Source: JAGPCH01 sp039810605
Lineage (GTDB): Bacteria > Bacteroidota > Ignavibacteria > Tepidaquicellales > Tepidaquicellaceae
DNA: 64,000 nucleotides
Direction of reading: 5' to 3'
Assembly: GCA_039810605.1 (NCBI GenBank)
Contig: JBDHXH010000007.1
Location: forward strand, 1-64,000
Shown here: positions 7,523-17,950 of the stretch, one piece after another
Numbering within the stretch: the first letter of the stretch is position 1
Layout: each line of letters begins with the position of its first letter
Notes under the pieces: generated by a model
Told to the model about the DNA's origin: nothing
Database searches by the model: none
The model's input: only the letters and a program-made list of their open reading frames with translations
Translations under genes and position numbers: made by a program

Positions 7523-9319
7523 ATGAGAAACATTTTTTATTTGTTAGCGCTGGTTGTCATGGTAACATCATCAGGGTGTGGCAGGAAAAAGGAAGAAGCA
7601 TCCGACAAGAAAAATTCGAGTTATAAGCTGACCGAACTTACACCTCCGGATGTCGCTAATGCTGTTGATGGAGACTGGATTATAAGACACGACCTATCTG
7701 ATGCGGAAAAATTAATGCCGACAGTTACAAACGATGCGACAGCAAACGGAATATACATTTACATATTTGAAAATCTGCTTGAGGTAGACAGAGCAACTTA
7801 CGATCTCTATCCGCTGATTGCCAAATCAATGCCGGTTGTCAGCGATGATCATTTGTCTTATACATTTGACCTCAAAGAGGACGTAAAATTTTCCGACGGC
7901 GAGCCGCTGACGGGAGAAGATATTATATTCACGATTAAAGTCATTAAAAATCCTTTCACCGATGCGCAGGCATTGAGGAATTATTTTATTGACGTTAAGA
8001 GTGTGGAACTCGTTGACGGGAATAAATATAAGGTGAGATTCAATATGTCAAGACCATACTTCAGAGCAATTTATTCCATCGGTGATTTTGAAATTATTCC
8101 GAAGCATATTTTAGATAAAGACAATGTTACCGATAAATTCAGTTGGAGCGATCTTGATGATGCGCTGCAAAGTTTTGATCCGAAGAAATATCCGGAGATG
8201 CAGAAGTATGCGGATTTTATGAATTCACAGGAAGTTGCACGTGATCCCAAATATGTCGTTGGCACCGGTCCGTATGTTCTTGAAAAATGGATAACAGGTC
8301 AGTCAATTACACTGAAGAGGAATGAAAATTATTGGAATAAGAAAATGCTTTCCAGTTTTCCCTCAAGGATTGTTTTCAAAACAATTAAAGATCAGAATGC
8401 GGCAATTGTGGCAGCGAAGAACAGGGAGATTGACGAGATGACGGTCTATCAGCCGATTGATTTCGTTGAGAATGTCAGGGATCCGGAGCAATTCGGTCTC
8501 AAGAAGGCTCTTGTCCTTGAGCCTCAATACAATTACATCGCATGGAATAATAAGCATCCGATTTTTTCAGATAAAAAAGTCCGGTGGGCGATGAGTTATT
8601 CGATTGACAGGAAAGCAATAATTGACAAGATAGTTTATGGAATGGGCAACATCATACAATCTCACATTTTTGAAAAGAGCAAATTCCTCAATACAGATCT
8701 TCCGGAAATTCCATACAATACGGAGAAAGCAAAACAGCTCCTTAAAGAAGCTGGATGGTCTGACACGGACGGGGACGGAATTCTCGACAAAGTGATAGAC
8801 GGGAAGAAAACAGATTTCAGGTTTGTGTTTACAAACAACACAAATCCGAAACGCAAGAAAGTACTTCTGATTGTGATCGAGCAGCTCAAGCAGCTTGGAA
8901 TTGATGCAAGTCTGCAGGAATATGAATGGAGCGTGTTTCTCGATAAAGTCAAGAAGCATGATTTTGATGCATGTTTTGCGGGATGGCAGCTTACAGTAAC
9001 ACCCGATGATCCTTATCAAATCTGGCATTCATCCCAGTCAGTTGGAGAAGGAAGCAACTATTACAGCTACTCTAATCCGGAAAGCGACAAACTTCTCGAG
9101 GAGAACAGGATGGAGTTTGACGATGCAAAGAGGAAAGTAATTCTCGACAAGTGGCAGAAAATAGTTTATGATGATCAGCCGGTTACATTTTTATGGACAG
9201 AGCCTGTGAGGTATCTTTACAGCGACAGGTTCAGAAATACGAGATGGTATGCATACCCCGATTCGCCGCTTATGAATGAATGGTGGGTGCCGACAGCGAA
9301 ACAACTTTATAAGAATTAA
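7523..9319 (+). CDS. Family 5 extracellular solute-binding lipoprotein (OppA/DppA type)
   Basis: A 598-residue periplasmic binding protein of the peptide/nickel class. It begins with a lipoprotein signal (MRNIFYLLALVVMVTSSGC, Cys19), and contains the family core: YPLIAKSMPVVSDDHLSYTF, LKEDVKFSDGEPLTGEDIIF, VGTGPYVLEKW and VRWAMSYSIDRKAIIDKIVYG. These proteins capture peptides or similar ligands for an ABC importer. No permease or ATPase genes are adjacent, so the transporter partners are encoded elsewhere or the protein acts alone. The 199 bp after it contain only AT-rich sequence with a short attcaa-type repeat. Confidence 0.9.
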   Translation: MRNIFYLLALVVMVTSSGCGRKKEEASDKKNSSYKLTELTPPDVANAVDGDWIIRHDLSDAEKLMPTVTNDATANGIYIYIFENLLEVDRATYDLYPLIAKSMPVVSDDHLSYTFDLKEDVKFSDGEPLTGEDIIFTIKVIKNPFTDAQALRNYFIDVKSVELVDGNKYKVRFNMSRPYFRAIYSIGDFEIIPKHILDKDNVTDKFSWSDLDDALQSFDPKKYPEMQKYADFMNSQEVARDPKYVVGTGPYVLEKWITGQSITLKRNENYWNKKMLSSFPSRIVFKTIKDQNAAIVAAKNREIDEMTVYQPIDFVENVRDPEQFGLKKALVLEPQYNYIAWNNKHPIFSDKKVRWAMSYSIDRKAIIDKIVYGMGNIIQSHIFEKSKFLNTDLPEIPYNTEKAKQLLKEAGWSDTDGDGILDKVIDGKKTDFRFVFTNNTNPKRKKVLLIVIEQLKQLGIDASLQEYEWSVFLDKVKKHDFDACFAGWQLTVTPDDPYQIWHSSQSVGEGSNYYSYSNPESDKLLEENRMEFDDAKRKVILDKWQKIVYDDQPVTFLWTEPVRYLYSDRFRNTRWYAYPDSPLMNEWWVPTAKQLYKN

Positions 9320-9518
9320 ACCATTGCCGGAGAATTCAAATTCAAATTCAAAAGTTCTATCCGGTGTATCCGTTGTGAAGATTAAAATTGTTACTGAAAT
9401 TAATCAGCTCTGATTTTATTTTTAAGCTTTAACTTTAATTCAAGCAAACAAGCAGTACACCCCAGCCGCCCAATTGCTTTTCATTAGACATTATTAACAA
9501 ACTCAAATTATTCTACAG

Positions 9519-11549
9519 ATGAAAATCTTCTCTAATCCTCTTTTGGCCATCTTATTTTGCTTTGTCATTTTCTTATGCATGGGAAATAATTTTTTCAGCA
9601 ATGAAAACAAATTTACAAACAGAGCTCTGGCGGAATTAAGTTTTAAAAACAGCGACGATAAAATTCTCGTATGGATTGAATTTACGGACAAAGGAAACAA
9701 CACAGGTTCATTACTCTCATCACCCGGCACTTATCTTACCCAAAGAGCTATCGAAAGAAGGACGAAGGTCAAACCGGCAAATGCGCTTGTTGACTTCACT
9801 GACCTTCCATTGAATTTTGATTACATAAGCCAAATCAAAGAGTCAGGAATAGTTATCAAAAATAAATCGAAATGGTTTAACAGAGTGTCATGTTATGCTT
9901 CGAGAAATCAACTTGAACGAATTGTTAATTTGGATTTTGTAAAAAAAATTGATCTTGTAGCTGCATTCAAAAAAAATCCCGATGATATAGAGTTAACCAA
10001 TGGCAATCCGGTTCATGAATCTGATAACAACGGGAATCCGAATGAAGTATTTTATCAGCTTAATTACGGAAGCTCGCTTACTCAAATGGATATTATGAAT
10101 TGTCCGATGGCTCATGACAGCGGTTACAAAGGTCAGGGAATACTGATTGCGTCGTTAGATGCGGGGTTTGATAATCTTGCTCATCCTGTTTTTGATTCTA
10201 TCAGGGCAAGAGGACTTCGGACTTTTGATTTCGTCAACGGAGACACCAATGTGGGAGACCAGTCAGGTCAGATGGGTGAAGGTTCTCACGGAACCGAAAC
10301 TCTCTCGCTTGTCGGAGGATACAGACCGGGAAGCATGATTTCACCTGCATTCAGGTCAAAATTTATTCTTGCCAAGACGGAAAATACAGACAGTGAAACT
10401 CCGCTTGAAGAGGATAACTGGATTGCAGCGGCAGAATGGGCGGACAGCCTCGGCGCGGACATCATAACAAGTTCTTTAGGATATATTGCAATGGATCAGG
10501 GATCTATTCGATCTTATGACTGGACATGGATGAACGGCGACAGTTGCGTGATTACTATAGGTGCTGACCTCGCGGTCAATAAGGGAATAGTTGTCTGCAA
10601 CTCTGCGGGAAATGAAGGATATAATGCAACTCACAACACACTCGGAGCGCCATCAGACGGTGATAGTGTCATTTGTGTGGGTTCAATTAATTCTCCGAGT
10701 AAAAACAGATCTTCATTTTCTTCTGTCGGCTTAACGGTTGACGGAAGGATCAAGCCGGATGTCTGCGCGCTCGGCAGTGGAAATTATGTGGCGGCGCCGA
10801 ATGGAAGCACGGGGTATACAAGCGGCAGCGGCACTTCGTTTTCGTGTCCTCTGACTGCGGGTGCATGCGCTGTAATTCTGTCGGCAAATCCCAACCTTAC
10901 TCCGCGACAGGTATGGCAGGTGCTGATACAAACTGCCGATTCGAGTTTTGCACCAAACAGAAGAAGGGGATGGGGTCTCATAAATGTATGGCAGGCTGTA
11001 AAGCTTGCAAAGTCAAAGACACTTAACCTCACTGCATTGCTCGAGGGTTTTTATAATCCTTCCGGAAATACAATGATTCCGGATTCGATGAATGTAAATT
11101 TAAGAAGCAATGTCTCGCCATATTCTGTAATTGATTCCGATAAGAAAGTTCTCAATGGCAGCGGCGCGGGGGTGTTCGCATTCAGCAATGTGTTTACGAT
11201 TTCGCCATTTTATGTTCAATTGATACACCGCAATGGTCTTGAGACATGGAGTAAGAATACACAGACATTTGCTTTCAATTCTTTGAATTATAATTTTACG
11301 ACTGATTCAGCAAAGTCGTATGGAAACAATATGAAGAAGGCCGGTTCAAAGTGGGTAATATTCGAAGGCGACGTTGACAAAAGCGGACTCATTGACCTGA
11401 CAGACGTTACAATGACGTACAACGCTGCATTTAATTTCCAGAACGGTTACGTTCCGACTGATGTTAACGGAGATGGCACTGTTGATATGGGCGACATAGT
11501 AATTGCTTTTAATAACTCCGATGCTTTTGTCAGCGTTATAAAACCGTGA
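9519..11549 (+). CDS. Secreted subtilisin-like (S8) protease with dockerin-like C-terminus
   Basis: A 676-residue preproprotease: hydrophobic signal at the N-terminus, an N-terminal propeptide-like region (~40-160, with TYLTQRAIERR), and a subtilase domain with Asp214 (ASLDAGFDN), His257 (GSHGTETLS), oxyanion Asn365 (SAGNEG) and Ser440 (SGSGTSFSCP). Residues ~617-676 hold two EF-hand-like repeats (GDVDKSGLIDLTDV and TDVNGDGTVDMGDIVIAFNN), as in dockerin type I modules. Unlike its two downstream paralogues it lacks the type IX sorting domain. It is very similar to the second copy over the catalytic domain, showing tandem duplication. Probably secreted; substrate unknown. Confidence 0.9.
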   Translation: MKIFSNPLLAILFCFVIFLCMGNNFFSNENKFTNRALAELSFKNSDDKILVWIEFTDKGNNTGSLLSSPGTYLTQRAIERRTKVKPANALVDFTDLPLNFDYISQIKESGIVIKNKSKWFNRVSCYASRNQLERIVNLDFVKKIDLVAAFKKNPDDIELTNGNPVHESDNNGNPNEVFYQLNYGSSLTQMDIMNCPMAHDSGYKGQGILIASLDAGFDNLAHPVFDSIRARGLRTFDFVNGDTNVGDQSGQMGEGSHGTETLSLVGGYRPGSMISPAFRSKFILAKTENTDSETPLEEDNWIAAAEWADSLGADIITSSLGYIAMDQGSIRSYDWTWMNGDSCVITIGADLAVNKGIVVCNSAGNEGYNATHNTLGAPSDGDSVICVGSINSPSKNRSSFSSVGLTVDGRIKPDVCALGSGNYVAAPNGSTGYTSGSGTSFSCPLTAGACAVILSANPNLTPRQVWQVLIQTADSSFAPNRRRGWGLINVWQAVKLAKSKTLNLTALLEGFYNPSGNTMIPDSMNVNLRSNVSPYSVIDSDKKVLNGSGAGVFAFSNVFTISPFYVQLIHRNGLETWSKNTQTFAFNSLNYNFTTDSAKSYGNNMKKAGSKWVIFEGDVDKSGLIDLTDVTMTYNAAFNFQNGYVPTDVNGDGTVDMGDIVIAFNNSDAFVSVIKP

Positions 11550-11646
11550 ATACTCACTGCTTCAATTGTGTTGATGAATATTAATTGCAATTATTTATCA
11601 AATCTGTGGTTATTGATGCATTATAGTCAAATCTGTAATCAGGAAT

Positions 11647-11699
11647 AATCATTGATCCAAGGAAAATCTTTGTCAATGAAATCAATGCAATCAATGATT
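11647..11699. repeat. 10-bp inverted repeat in the gap between protease genes
   Basis: AATCATTGAT at 11647-11656 and ATCAATGATT at 11690-11699 are perfect inverted copies separated by 33 bp, with extra TCAATG words between them. They lie in the 195-bp gap between the first two protease genes. This may be an mRNA stem, a regulatory site or a chance AT-rich repeat; there is no strong T-tract. Confidence 0.35.
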
Positions 11700-11744
11700 T
11701 AATTTTGTTAATTTACAATTACAAAAATTTACAAAAACCCAAAA

Positions 11745-13556
11745 ATGAAATGCGATAGAAACCGTTTCACGGTATTGTTTAAAGTAATCATGATAGTATC
11801 TTTATTCTCTCTTCTGGGGACCAATAATTTTAAGAATGATTATAAGCTTAGCAAAGCAGTTCAGACAGAACTCAATATCAAAAGCGAAGACGAAAAAATT
11901 CTTGTATGGATTGAATTCAGGGATAAAGGAAAAGATGTTGATTCAAAACTTTCTCATCCCGAAACATTTCTCACACAAAGGTCCATCGAAAGAAGGATGA
12001 AGGTAAAGCCATTAAACGCGCTTGCAGACTATACCGATCTTCCTTTGGAAAGTAATTATGTCAATCAGCTTAAGAGCTCGGGCATTGAAGTGAAGAATAA
12101 ATCGAAGTGGTTCAACAGGATTTCCGCTTATGTATCAAAGGTTCAGATTGAGGATATTATCGGCAATGATTTTGTAAGCAGAATTGATCTCGTCAGAGGA
12201 TTTAAAAAGAGTCGCGACGATATTGAACTGAATAAGCACACCGAACCAATTGCGCAGGATAATTTTTACAATCCGAAAGATGTTCAGCATGTTTTTAATT
12301 ATGGCGCATCGCTTGAACAGATGGAACTCATCAATGCCACTACAGCACATGACAGCGGTTATATGGGGCAGGGTGTATTGATTGCATCTCTGGATGCAGG
12401 TGTCGATAACCTTACGCATCCTTCTTTTGATTCTTTAAGAGCAAGAGGCATCCGGACTTATGATTTCGTAAATCACGATACAATCGTAGGCAATCAAAAC
12501 GGTCAGATGGGTGACGGATCGCACGGAACTCAAACTCTCTCTCTTGTTGGCGGATACAAACCGGGAAGTCTGATTTCGCCTGCATTCAGATCGAGATTTA
12601 TTATTGCAAAGACAGAAAATACCGATAGTGAAACTCCTGTTGAAGAAGATAACTGGATTGCCGGCGCCGAATGGGCGGACAGTCTTGGCGCAGATATTAT
12701 TACGAGTTCTTTGGGATATATTGAAATGGATCCGGGATCAACGCATAGTTATGACTGGACATGGATGAACGGCGACAGTTGTGTGATTACAATTGGCGCT
12801 GATCTCGCTGTTAATAAAGGTATTATAGTGTGCAACTCTGCAGGCAATGAAGGTTTCAATTCATCGCATAATACATTGGGAGCTCCCGCGGATGGAGACA
12901 GTGTAATTTCAGTTGGATCCTGCAATTCAAACCGTATAAGGTCTTCATTCTCATCAGTGGGATTGACGACTGACGGCAGGATAAAGCCGGATGTCGTTGC
13001 ACTCGGAAGCGGCAATGTTGTTGCAATGCCGGGACTTGGATCAACAGGCTATACTTCAGGAAGCGGTACATCTTTTTCATGCCCGATGACTGCGGGAGTC
13101 TGCGCAATCATTCTTTCAGCTAATCATAGTCTTACTCCGCGTCAGGTATGGTCACTGCTTACGCAAAAAGCTGACAGCAGCTTTGCTCCGAACAGAAGAA
13201 GGGGCTGGGGACTGATAAATTGCTGGGAGTCGGTAAAACTCGCGAGGACATTCACATCTGCAGGTAATTCAAACTCACAACTTGCACCGGAAGATTTTTC
13301 ATTGTCTCAAAATTTTCCTAATCCGTTCAATCCTTCTACAATTATAAATTTCAATCTTAAGTTATCTGCTTATGTCACATTGAAAGTTTACGACATACAG
13401 GGAAGAGAAATAAAGACGTTGGTTAACGGAGTACAGGATGCAGGAATACACAGCATTAATTTTTATGCTCCGGAACTTTCGAGCGGAATATATTTCTATA
13501 CATTGAATGCCAATGGCAATAAGTTAGAAACCAAAAAGATGATTCTGCAAAAATAG
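11745..13556 (+). CDS. Secreted subtilisin-like (S8) protease with T9SS sorting domain
   Basis: A 603-residue paralogue of the preceding protease with the same layout: N-terminal hydrophobic signal, propeptide-like region (FLTQRSIERRMKVKP) and catalytic Asp217, His260 and Ser443 in motifs nearly identical to the first copy. The last ~85 residues are a type IX secretion C-terminal domain: SLSQNFPNPFNPSTIINF, a central YDIQGREIKTLV and a terminal SSGIYFYTLNANG...KKMILQK. It is therefore predicted to be exported by Sec, moved across the outer membrane by T9SS, and released or anchored at the surface. It lies 195 bp after copy one and 11 bp before copy three. Confidence 0.92.
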   Translation: MKCDRNRFTVLFKVIMIVSLFSLLGTNNFKNDYKLSKAVQTELNIKSEDEKILVWIEFRDKGKDVDSKLSHPETFLTQRSIERRMKVKPLNALADYTDLPLESNYVNQLKSSGIEVKNKSKWFNRISAYVSKVQIEDIIGNDFVSRIDLVRGFKKSRDDIELNKHTEPIAQDNFYNPKDVQHVFNYGASLEQMELINATTAHDSGYMGQGVLIASLDAGVDNLTHPSFDSLRARGIRTYDFVNHDTIVGNQNGQMGDGSHGTQTLSLVGGYKPGSLISPAFRSRFIIAKTENTDSETPVEEDNWIAGAEWADSLGADIITSSLGYIEMDPGSTHSYDWTWMNGDSCVITIGADLAVNKGIIVCNSAGNEGFNSSHNTLGAPADGDSVISVGSCNSNRIRSSFSSVGLTTDGRIKPDVVALGSGNVVAMPGLGSTGYTSGSGTSFSCPMTAGVCAIILSANHSLTPRQVWSLLTQKADSSFAPNRRRGWGLINCWESVKLARTFTSAGNSNSQLAPEDFSLSQNFPNPFNPSTIINFNLKLSAYVTLKVYDIQGREIKTLVNGVQDAGIHSINFYAPELSSGIYFYTLNANGNKLETKKMILQK

Positions 13557-13567
13557 GTTTCAAAGCA

Positions 13568-15334
13568 ATGCAACATTCAAATCCGGCAAAAGGGTTATTG
13601 ATCATATCGGCAATTCTGATGACTGTGATTGCATCAGGCGGATACAATTATGAAAAGAAACTTGACACAGAACTTGAACAGGTTTTGAAAAATCAATCTC
13701 CCGATGAAATGAACCTTGTCTGGATTAACTTTCGTGACAAGGGAAATAATACAGATGCCCTCTTGATGAATCCTGAAGGGTATCTAACACAAAGATCAAT
13801 TGAAAGAAGACAAGTAAGAATTAAAGACGGAAACAGATTTGATCAACGCGATTTACCTGTGTGTTCCGAATACATCTCTGAAATACTTCAGACCGGAATT
13901 AACATCAAGCAGAAATCAAAGTGGTTCAATTCAGTATCATGTTATGCGAGCAAGAAACAAATTGAAATTTTAGCAGAGAAGAGTTTTGTCAGCAGAATTG
14001 AACTTGTGAAGAAATACAGAACAGAACATTTAATTTCAAACAGCGATATATCAACCGATAACCCTCAACAAAATAATTCTGACAATCCCAACGCCATCAA
14101 TTACGGACCATCACAGAATCAAGTCGTTGTTATAAATGTACCGCCTGTTCATAATCTCGGATTTAACGGACAGGGAGTTCTGATAGCTTCATTTGACGCA
14201 GGGTTTGATAACCTCGGTCATCTTTGTTTTGATATGATAAGATCAAGAGGAATCAGGTCTTACGATTTCGTAAACGGAGATACAATCGTTGCCAATGGTC
14301 CGGGCAGGCATGGCAACGGAGCGCACGGTACGATTACACTTTCACTCATTGCAGGTTATGATCCCGGACAGCTTGTCTCGCCTGCATTTGGTTCACAGTA
14401 TATACTTGCAAAGACAGAAAATACAGAAAGCGAAACACCGCTTGAGGAAGATAATTGGATTGCTGCGGCAGAATGGGCAGACAGTCTTGGCGCAGATATA
14501 ATTACAAGTTCTATCGGATATCTTACCTTTAACGATCCGTATAAATCATATACATGGAAGTCAATGAACGGGAATACAGCGCGCATAACAATTGCTGCTG
14601 ACATCGCGGTTGGAAAAGGAATAATCGTCGTTGTCTCTGCAGGCAACGCAGGATTTAATCCGGAACACAATACGCTTAGCGCTCCGGCCGATGGCGACAG
14701 TGTGATTACAGTCGGTGCTGTTTTTCAGAACAAGCAGAGGTGGGCGTATTCATCTGTTGGTCCGACTGTTGACGGAAGAATAAAGCCTGAAATAATGGCA
14801 ATGGGAGTAAACAATTATACTGCAAGGTTCGGGGAAGGCGGAGTGGGATATCTGAATTCAGCTTCAGGTACTTCATTGTCATGCCCGATGGTTGCGGGAG
14901 TTTGCGCATTGATCCTTTCGGCAAATAATTCACTTTCGCCAATGGAAGTAAAAAACATTTTGCTTTCATCTGCCGACAGCAGCCTGTATCCGAATAATCT
15001 TCGCGGTTACGGAAATGCAGATGCGTATGCATCAATCCGCAAAGCGCTGAATCTGAATCTTGTAACGGACTATGAACTCGGTCAGAATTTCCCGAATCCG
15101 TTTAATCCTTCGACAACATTCAGATTCAGTATGAAAAAGAATGCAATCATAAGTCTGCTTGTTTATGACGTGACCGGCAGGCTCGTTAATGAAGTAGTTA
15201 AGAACCGTTACTATGAAGTCGGTAACAATCAGATCAATTATACCAACTCATCGCTGGGAAGTGGAGTTTACTTTTATTCTCTTTATGCAAACGGCAGGTT
15301 TGTCGGTTCGAAGAAGATGGTGATTGTAAGATAA
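13568..15334 (+). CDS. Secreted subtilisin-like (S8) protease with T9SS sorting domain, third tandem copy
   Basis: A 588-residue member of the same tandem set, more diverged than the first two. It keeps Asp210 (ASFDAGFDN), His253 (GAHGTITLS) and Ser436 (SGTSLSCPMVAG), so it should be active. The N-terminus (MQHSNPAKGLLIISAILMTV) is a signal-like segment. The C-terminus is a type IX sorting domain: ELGQNFPNPFNPSTTFRFSM, LVYDVTGRLVNEV and GSGVYFYSLYANG. Only 11 bp separate it from copy two, so both are likely on one transcript. The following lptD start is 66 bp further on. Confidence 0.92.
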   Translation: MQHSNPAKGLLIISAILMTVIASGGYNYEKKLDTELEQVLKNQSPDEMNLVWINFRDKGNNTDALLMNPEGYLTQRSIERRQVRIKDGNRFDQRDLPVCSEYISEILQTGINIKQKSKWFNSVSCYASKKQIEILAEKSFVSRIELVKKYRTEHLISNSDISTDNPQQNNSDNPNAINYGPSQNQVVVINVPPVHNLGFNGQGVLIASFDAGFDNLGHLCFDMIRSRGIRSYDFVNGDTIVANGPGRHGNGAHGTITLSLIAGYDPGQLVSPAFGSQYILAKTENTESETPLEEDNWIAAAEWADSLGADIITSSIGYLTFNDPYKSYTWKSMNGNTARITIAADIAVGKGIIVVVSAGNAGFNPEHNTLSAPADGDSVITVGAVFQNKQRWAYSSVGPTVDGRIKPEIMAMGVNNYTARFGEGGVGYLNSASGTSLSCPMVAGVCALILSANNSLSPMEVKNILLSSADSSLYPNNLRGYGNADAYASIRKALNLNLVTDYELGQNFPNPFNPSTTFRFSMKKNAIISLLVYDVTGRLVNEVVKNRYYEVGNNQINYTNSSLGSGVYFYSLYANGRFVGSKKMVIVR

Positions 15335-15400
15335 TTCCTTCCGGTCCTCTTGTCCAATTTTCATTTTATTAATGATGTGATTTGTTTAAAATGCCTTACG

Positions 15401-17950
15401 ATGAAAATATTCGCGGCGGCATTTTTGATTATTTTAACAACGGGAATTTCATTTTCGCAAATAGTCAGAGACTCGGCAAGAGTTAATTTCTCCGATTCAA
15501 TTTCAAATCCGGTTTTCAAATCAATTGACACATCAAAGCAGATTAGTTCAGATATTGACTCACCAATAGAATATTCCGCATCGGATTCGATTGTGTATGA
15601 TTTCAATAGTAACAAAGTTTATCTTTACAATAATGCAAAACTTGCATACAAAGATCTCAAACTGGAATCGGGAAGAATCGTTGTTGACCGTGAATCACAG
15701 GCGCTTGAAGCTTATGGAATTCCGGATACGGTGAGAGCAGGAAAATTCATTCAGATGCCGCTAATGTTTCAAGGTAATGACAAGTATGAAGGTTCCAGGC
15801 TGACGTACAATTTTAAAACACAGCAGGGAAGCGTTTCGATGGGGTTCAGTGAAGCAGAGGTGGGATATTACTACGGTGATAAAATCAAGAAGGTAACAAA
15901 CGATGTTCTTTTTATTAAGAACGGAATCTATACTACATCTTCTGACCGAGAAGATCCGGAATATTATTTTCTTTCTCCGAAAATGAAAGTAATTCCAAAC
16001 GACAAGGTTATCGCTCAATCAGTATTTCTTTATATTGAAGGAGTGCCTGTGTTCTGGATTCCGTTTGGAATTTTTCCAAACAGGTCAGGACGTTCGTCGG
16101 GTATTATTGTTCCGACAATCGGAGATGATGCCACTTATGGTAAGTATGTTTCGCGTGTCGGATATTTCTGGGCAATGAATGATTATACTGATCTTGCGCT
16201 CACGGGAAGTTTTTTTACGAAAGGGAGAACTGATCTTTATGGAAGATTTCGTTATGCTTTGAAATATAATTTTTCAGGAAGCGTTGATGGAGGCTATTCG
16301 CGCATAAGACTTGGCGAAAGTTCCGACATCGGCTCAAGGAACTCAGATGAATGGGGACTTAATGTTGTTCACAACCAGCAGATCAATCCGACTACGAGAC
16401 TTGATGCGAGCCTTGCATTTGTAAGCAACAAGAATTATTACAATGTAACAACTAATTCTCTTTCGGAGCTCTTGCTTCAGAATGTACTTTCAAATCTGAC
16501 ACTTTCGAAGGTATGGGAAAATAAACCTTATTCATTAAATCTCAATTATTACCGTGATCAGAATCTTCAGACAGGGGATATCACCGAAAGAATTCCTTTT
16601 GTAAATTTTTCAATCAGCCAGACTTTTCCGTTTGAATCTGAATATTCCGGAACCTTCAATAAGAAATTTTATGAATATTTTTCATATTCGTATAATGGAA
16701 GTTTTCTAAGCAACAGGATCAGGGCAACCACAAAGAATTCGCTTAATCAGGACAGCGCTTACCGTGACTGGAGAACAGGAATGCAGAACCTGCTTAATTT
16801 CCAGTTTGCGCCCAAGTTTGAATACATTACATTCGCGCCTTATTTTAATTATGCAGAAATCTGGTATAACAAATATGTGACTAAATTTTTTGATCCGATG
16901 GATAGCAGCGTTGTTACTTCAGATGCAAATGCAGTCAAAGCTCTTCGCTATTTCAACGCGGGTGCAAGGCTTTCAACGCGGTTTGTCGGAATCTTTAATC
17001 CGAAAATTTTTAATGTCACCGGCATCCGGCATACACTGACTCCGCAACTGACTTACATATACAGTCCGGATTTTTCGGATCCGAAATGGGGGTATTACAG
17101 GAGTTATACGAATGCTTCTGGTCAGCAGATAAAGTATTCGATTTTTGAAAAGGAAGTTTTCGGAAGTGCTCCCGTAGGTGAGTCGCAGTCGCTTGCATTC
17201 ACGCTTGGAAATATTTTTGAAATGAAAACTCGGGTTAATGATTCTACGGAAAACAAATTCCAGCTTCTTGTATTTGATGCAGGGATAAATTATAATTTTG
17301 CTGCCGACTCGCTTAAATTTTCGGAATTGCTGACTTCATTCAGAACAAACATCGGGAATCTTCTTAACATATCCGGAGGCGCGTCCTTCAATCTCTACAA
17401 GTTTGATCCTGTTTCTAATCAGCGAATGAATAAGTTTCTTCTGAATACTGACAGTAAACTTGCTGATATGACTAATTTTTCTTTGAGCATGTCAACTTCA
17501 TTTGATTTTGGTTTTTCAAAAAAGAATGCAAAGCCGGTTGCAATTGAAGATACTATGTCGGTAAACAAAGGTGATTACAGAGATACCCGCAAAATCAGGG
17601 AGGATGAAGTTTCATTCAATATACCTTTCAGCGGCAGCCTCGGATATAATTTCACGCAGACAAGCACAAATCCATCGGTGAAGTTCAGAACTTCTAATCT
17701 TTCGGGAAGTGTCGCTTTTAATCTTACGGAAAAGTGGCGCTTCACTTTTTCGTCGAGCTATGACCTTGTTCATAAACAAATTGCAGCTCCATACATAACT
17801 GCTTACAGAGACTTGAATTCATGGGAGATGAATTTCAACTGGTATCCTTCAGGAGTTTACAGAGGATTTTCGCTTGAGATAAGAATCAAGGCTCCGCAAC
17901 TTCGCGACATTAAAGTAACCAAGCAGACAAATTCGAGAGGAGTTTATTAA
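15401..17950 (+). CDS. lptD: LptD/OstA-like outer-membrane LPS assembly protein
   Basis: About 849 residues. The start is placed at ATG 15401 because MKIFAAAFLIILTTGISFSQ is a clear signal peptide; a TTG at 15350 in frame would put 17 polar/mixed residues in front of it. After the signal comes an OstA-type beta-jellyroll segment (YDFNSNKVYLYNNAKLAYKD, LKLESGRIVVDRESQALEA), a central PVFWIPFGIFPNRSGRSSGI motif typical of LptD proteins, and a long region of alternating aromatic/polar strands expected for a large beta-barrel. LptD inserts LPS into the outer leaflet together with LptE. The stop codon abuts the dapF start with no gap, so they are translationally linked. Confidence 0.85.
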   Translation: MKIFAAAFLIILTTGISFSQIVRDSARVNFSDSISNPVFKSIDTSKQISSDIDSPIEYSASDSIVYDFNSNKVYLYNNAKLAYKDLKLESGRIVVDRESQALEAYGIPDTVRAGKFIQMPLMFQGNDKYEGSRLTYNFKTQQGSVSMGFSEAEVGYYYGDKIKKVTNDVLFIKNGIYTTSSDREDPEYYFLSPKMKVIPNDKVIAQSVFLYIEGVPVFWIPFGIFPNRSGRSSGIIVPTIGDDATYGKYVSRVGYFWAMNDYTDLALTGSFFTKGRTDLYGRFRYALKYNFSGSVDGGYSRIRLGESSDIGSRNSDEWGLNVVHNQQINPTTRLDASLAFVSNKNYYNVTTNSLSELLLQNVLSNLTLSKVWENKPYSLNLNYYRDQNLQTGDITERIPFVNFSISQTFPFESEYSGTFNKKFYEYFSYSYNGSFLSNRIRATTKNSLNQDSAYRDWRTGMQNLLNFQFAPKFEYITFAPYFNYAEIWYNKYVTKFFDPMDSSVVTSDANAVKALRYFNAGARLSTRFVGIFNPKIFNVTGIRHTLTPQLTYIYSPDFSDPKWGYYRSYTNASGQQIKYSIFEKEVFGSAPVGESQSLAFTLGNIFEMKTRVNDSTENKFQLLVFDAGINYNFAADSLKFSELLTSFRTNIGNLLNISGGASFNLYKFDPVSNQRMNKFLLNTDSKLADMTNFSLSMSTSFDFGFSKKNAKPVAIEDTMSVNKGDYRDTRKIREDEVSFNIPFSGSLGYNFTQTSTNPSVKFRTSNLSGSVAFNLTEKWRFTFSSSYDLVHKQIAAPYITAYRDLNSWEMNFNWYPSGVYRGFSLEIRIKAPQLRDIKVTKQTNSRGVY

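Noticed and set aside
10731..11032. Minus-strand open frames within the first protease
   Set aside because: Antisense shadows of a well-supported catalytic domain, no ribosome site and no recognisable domain.
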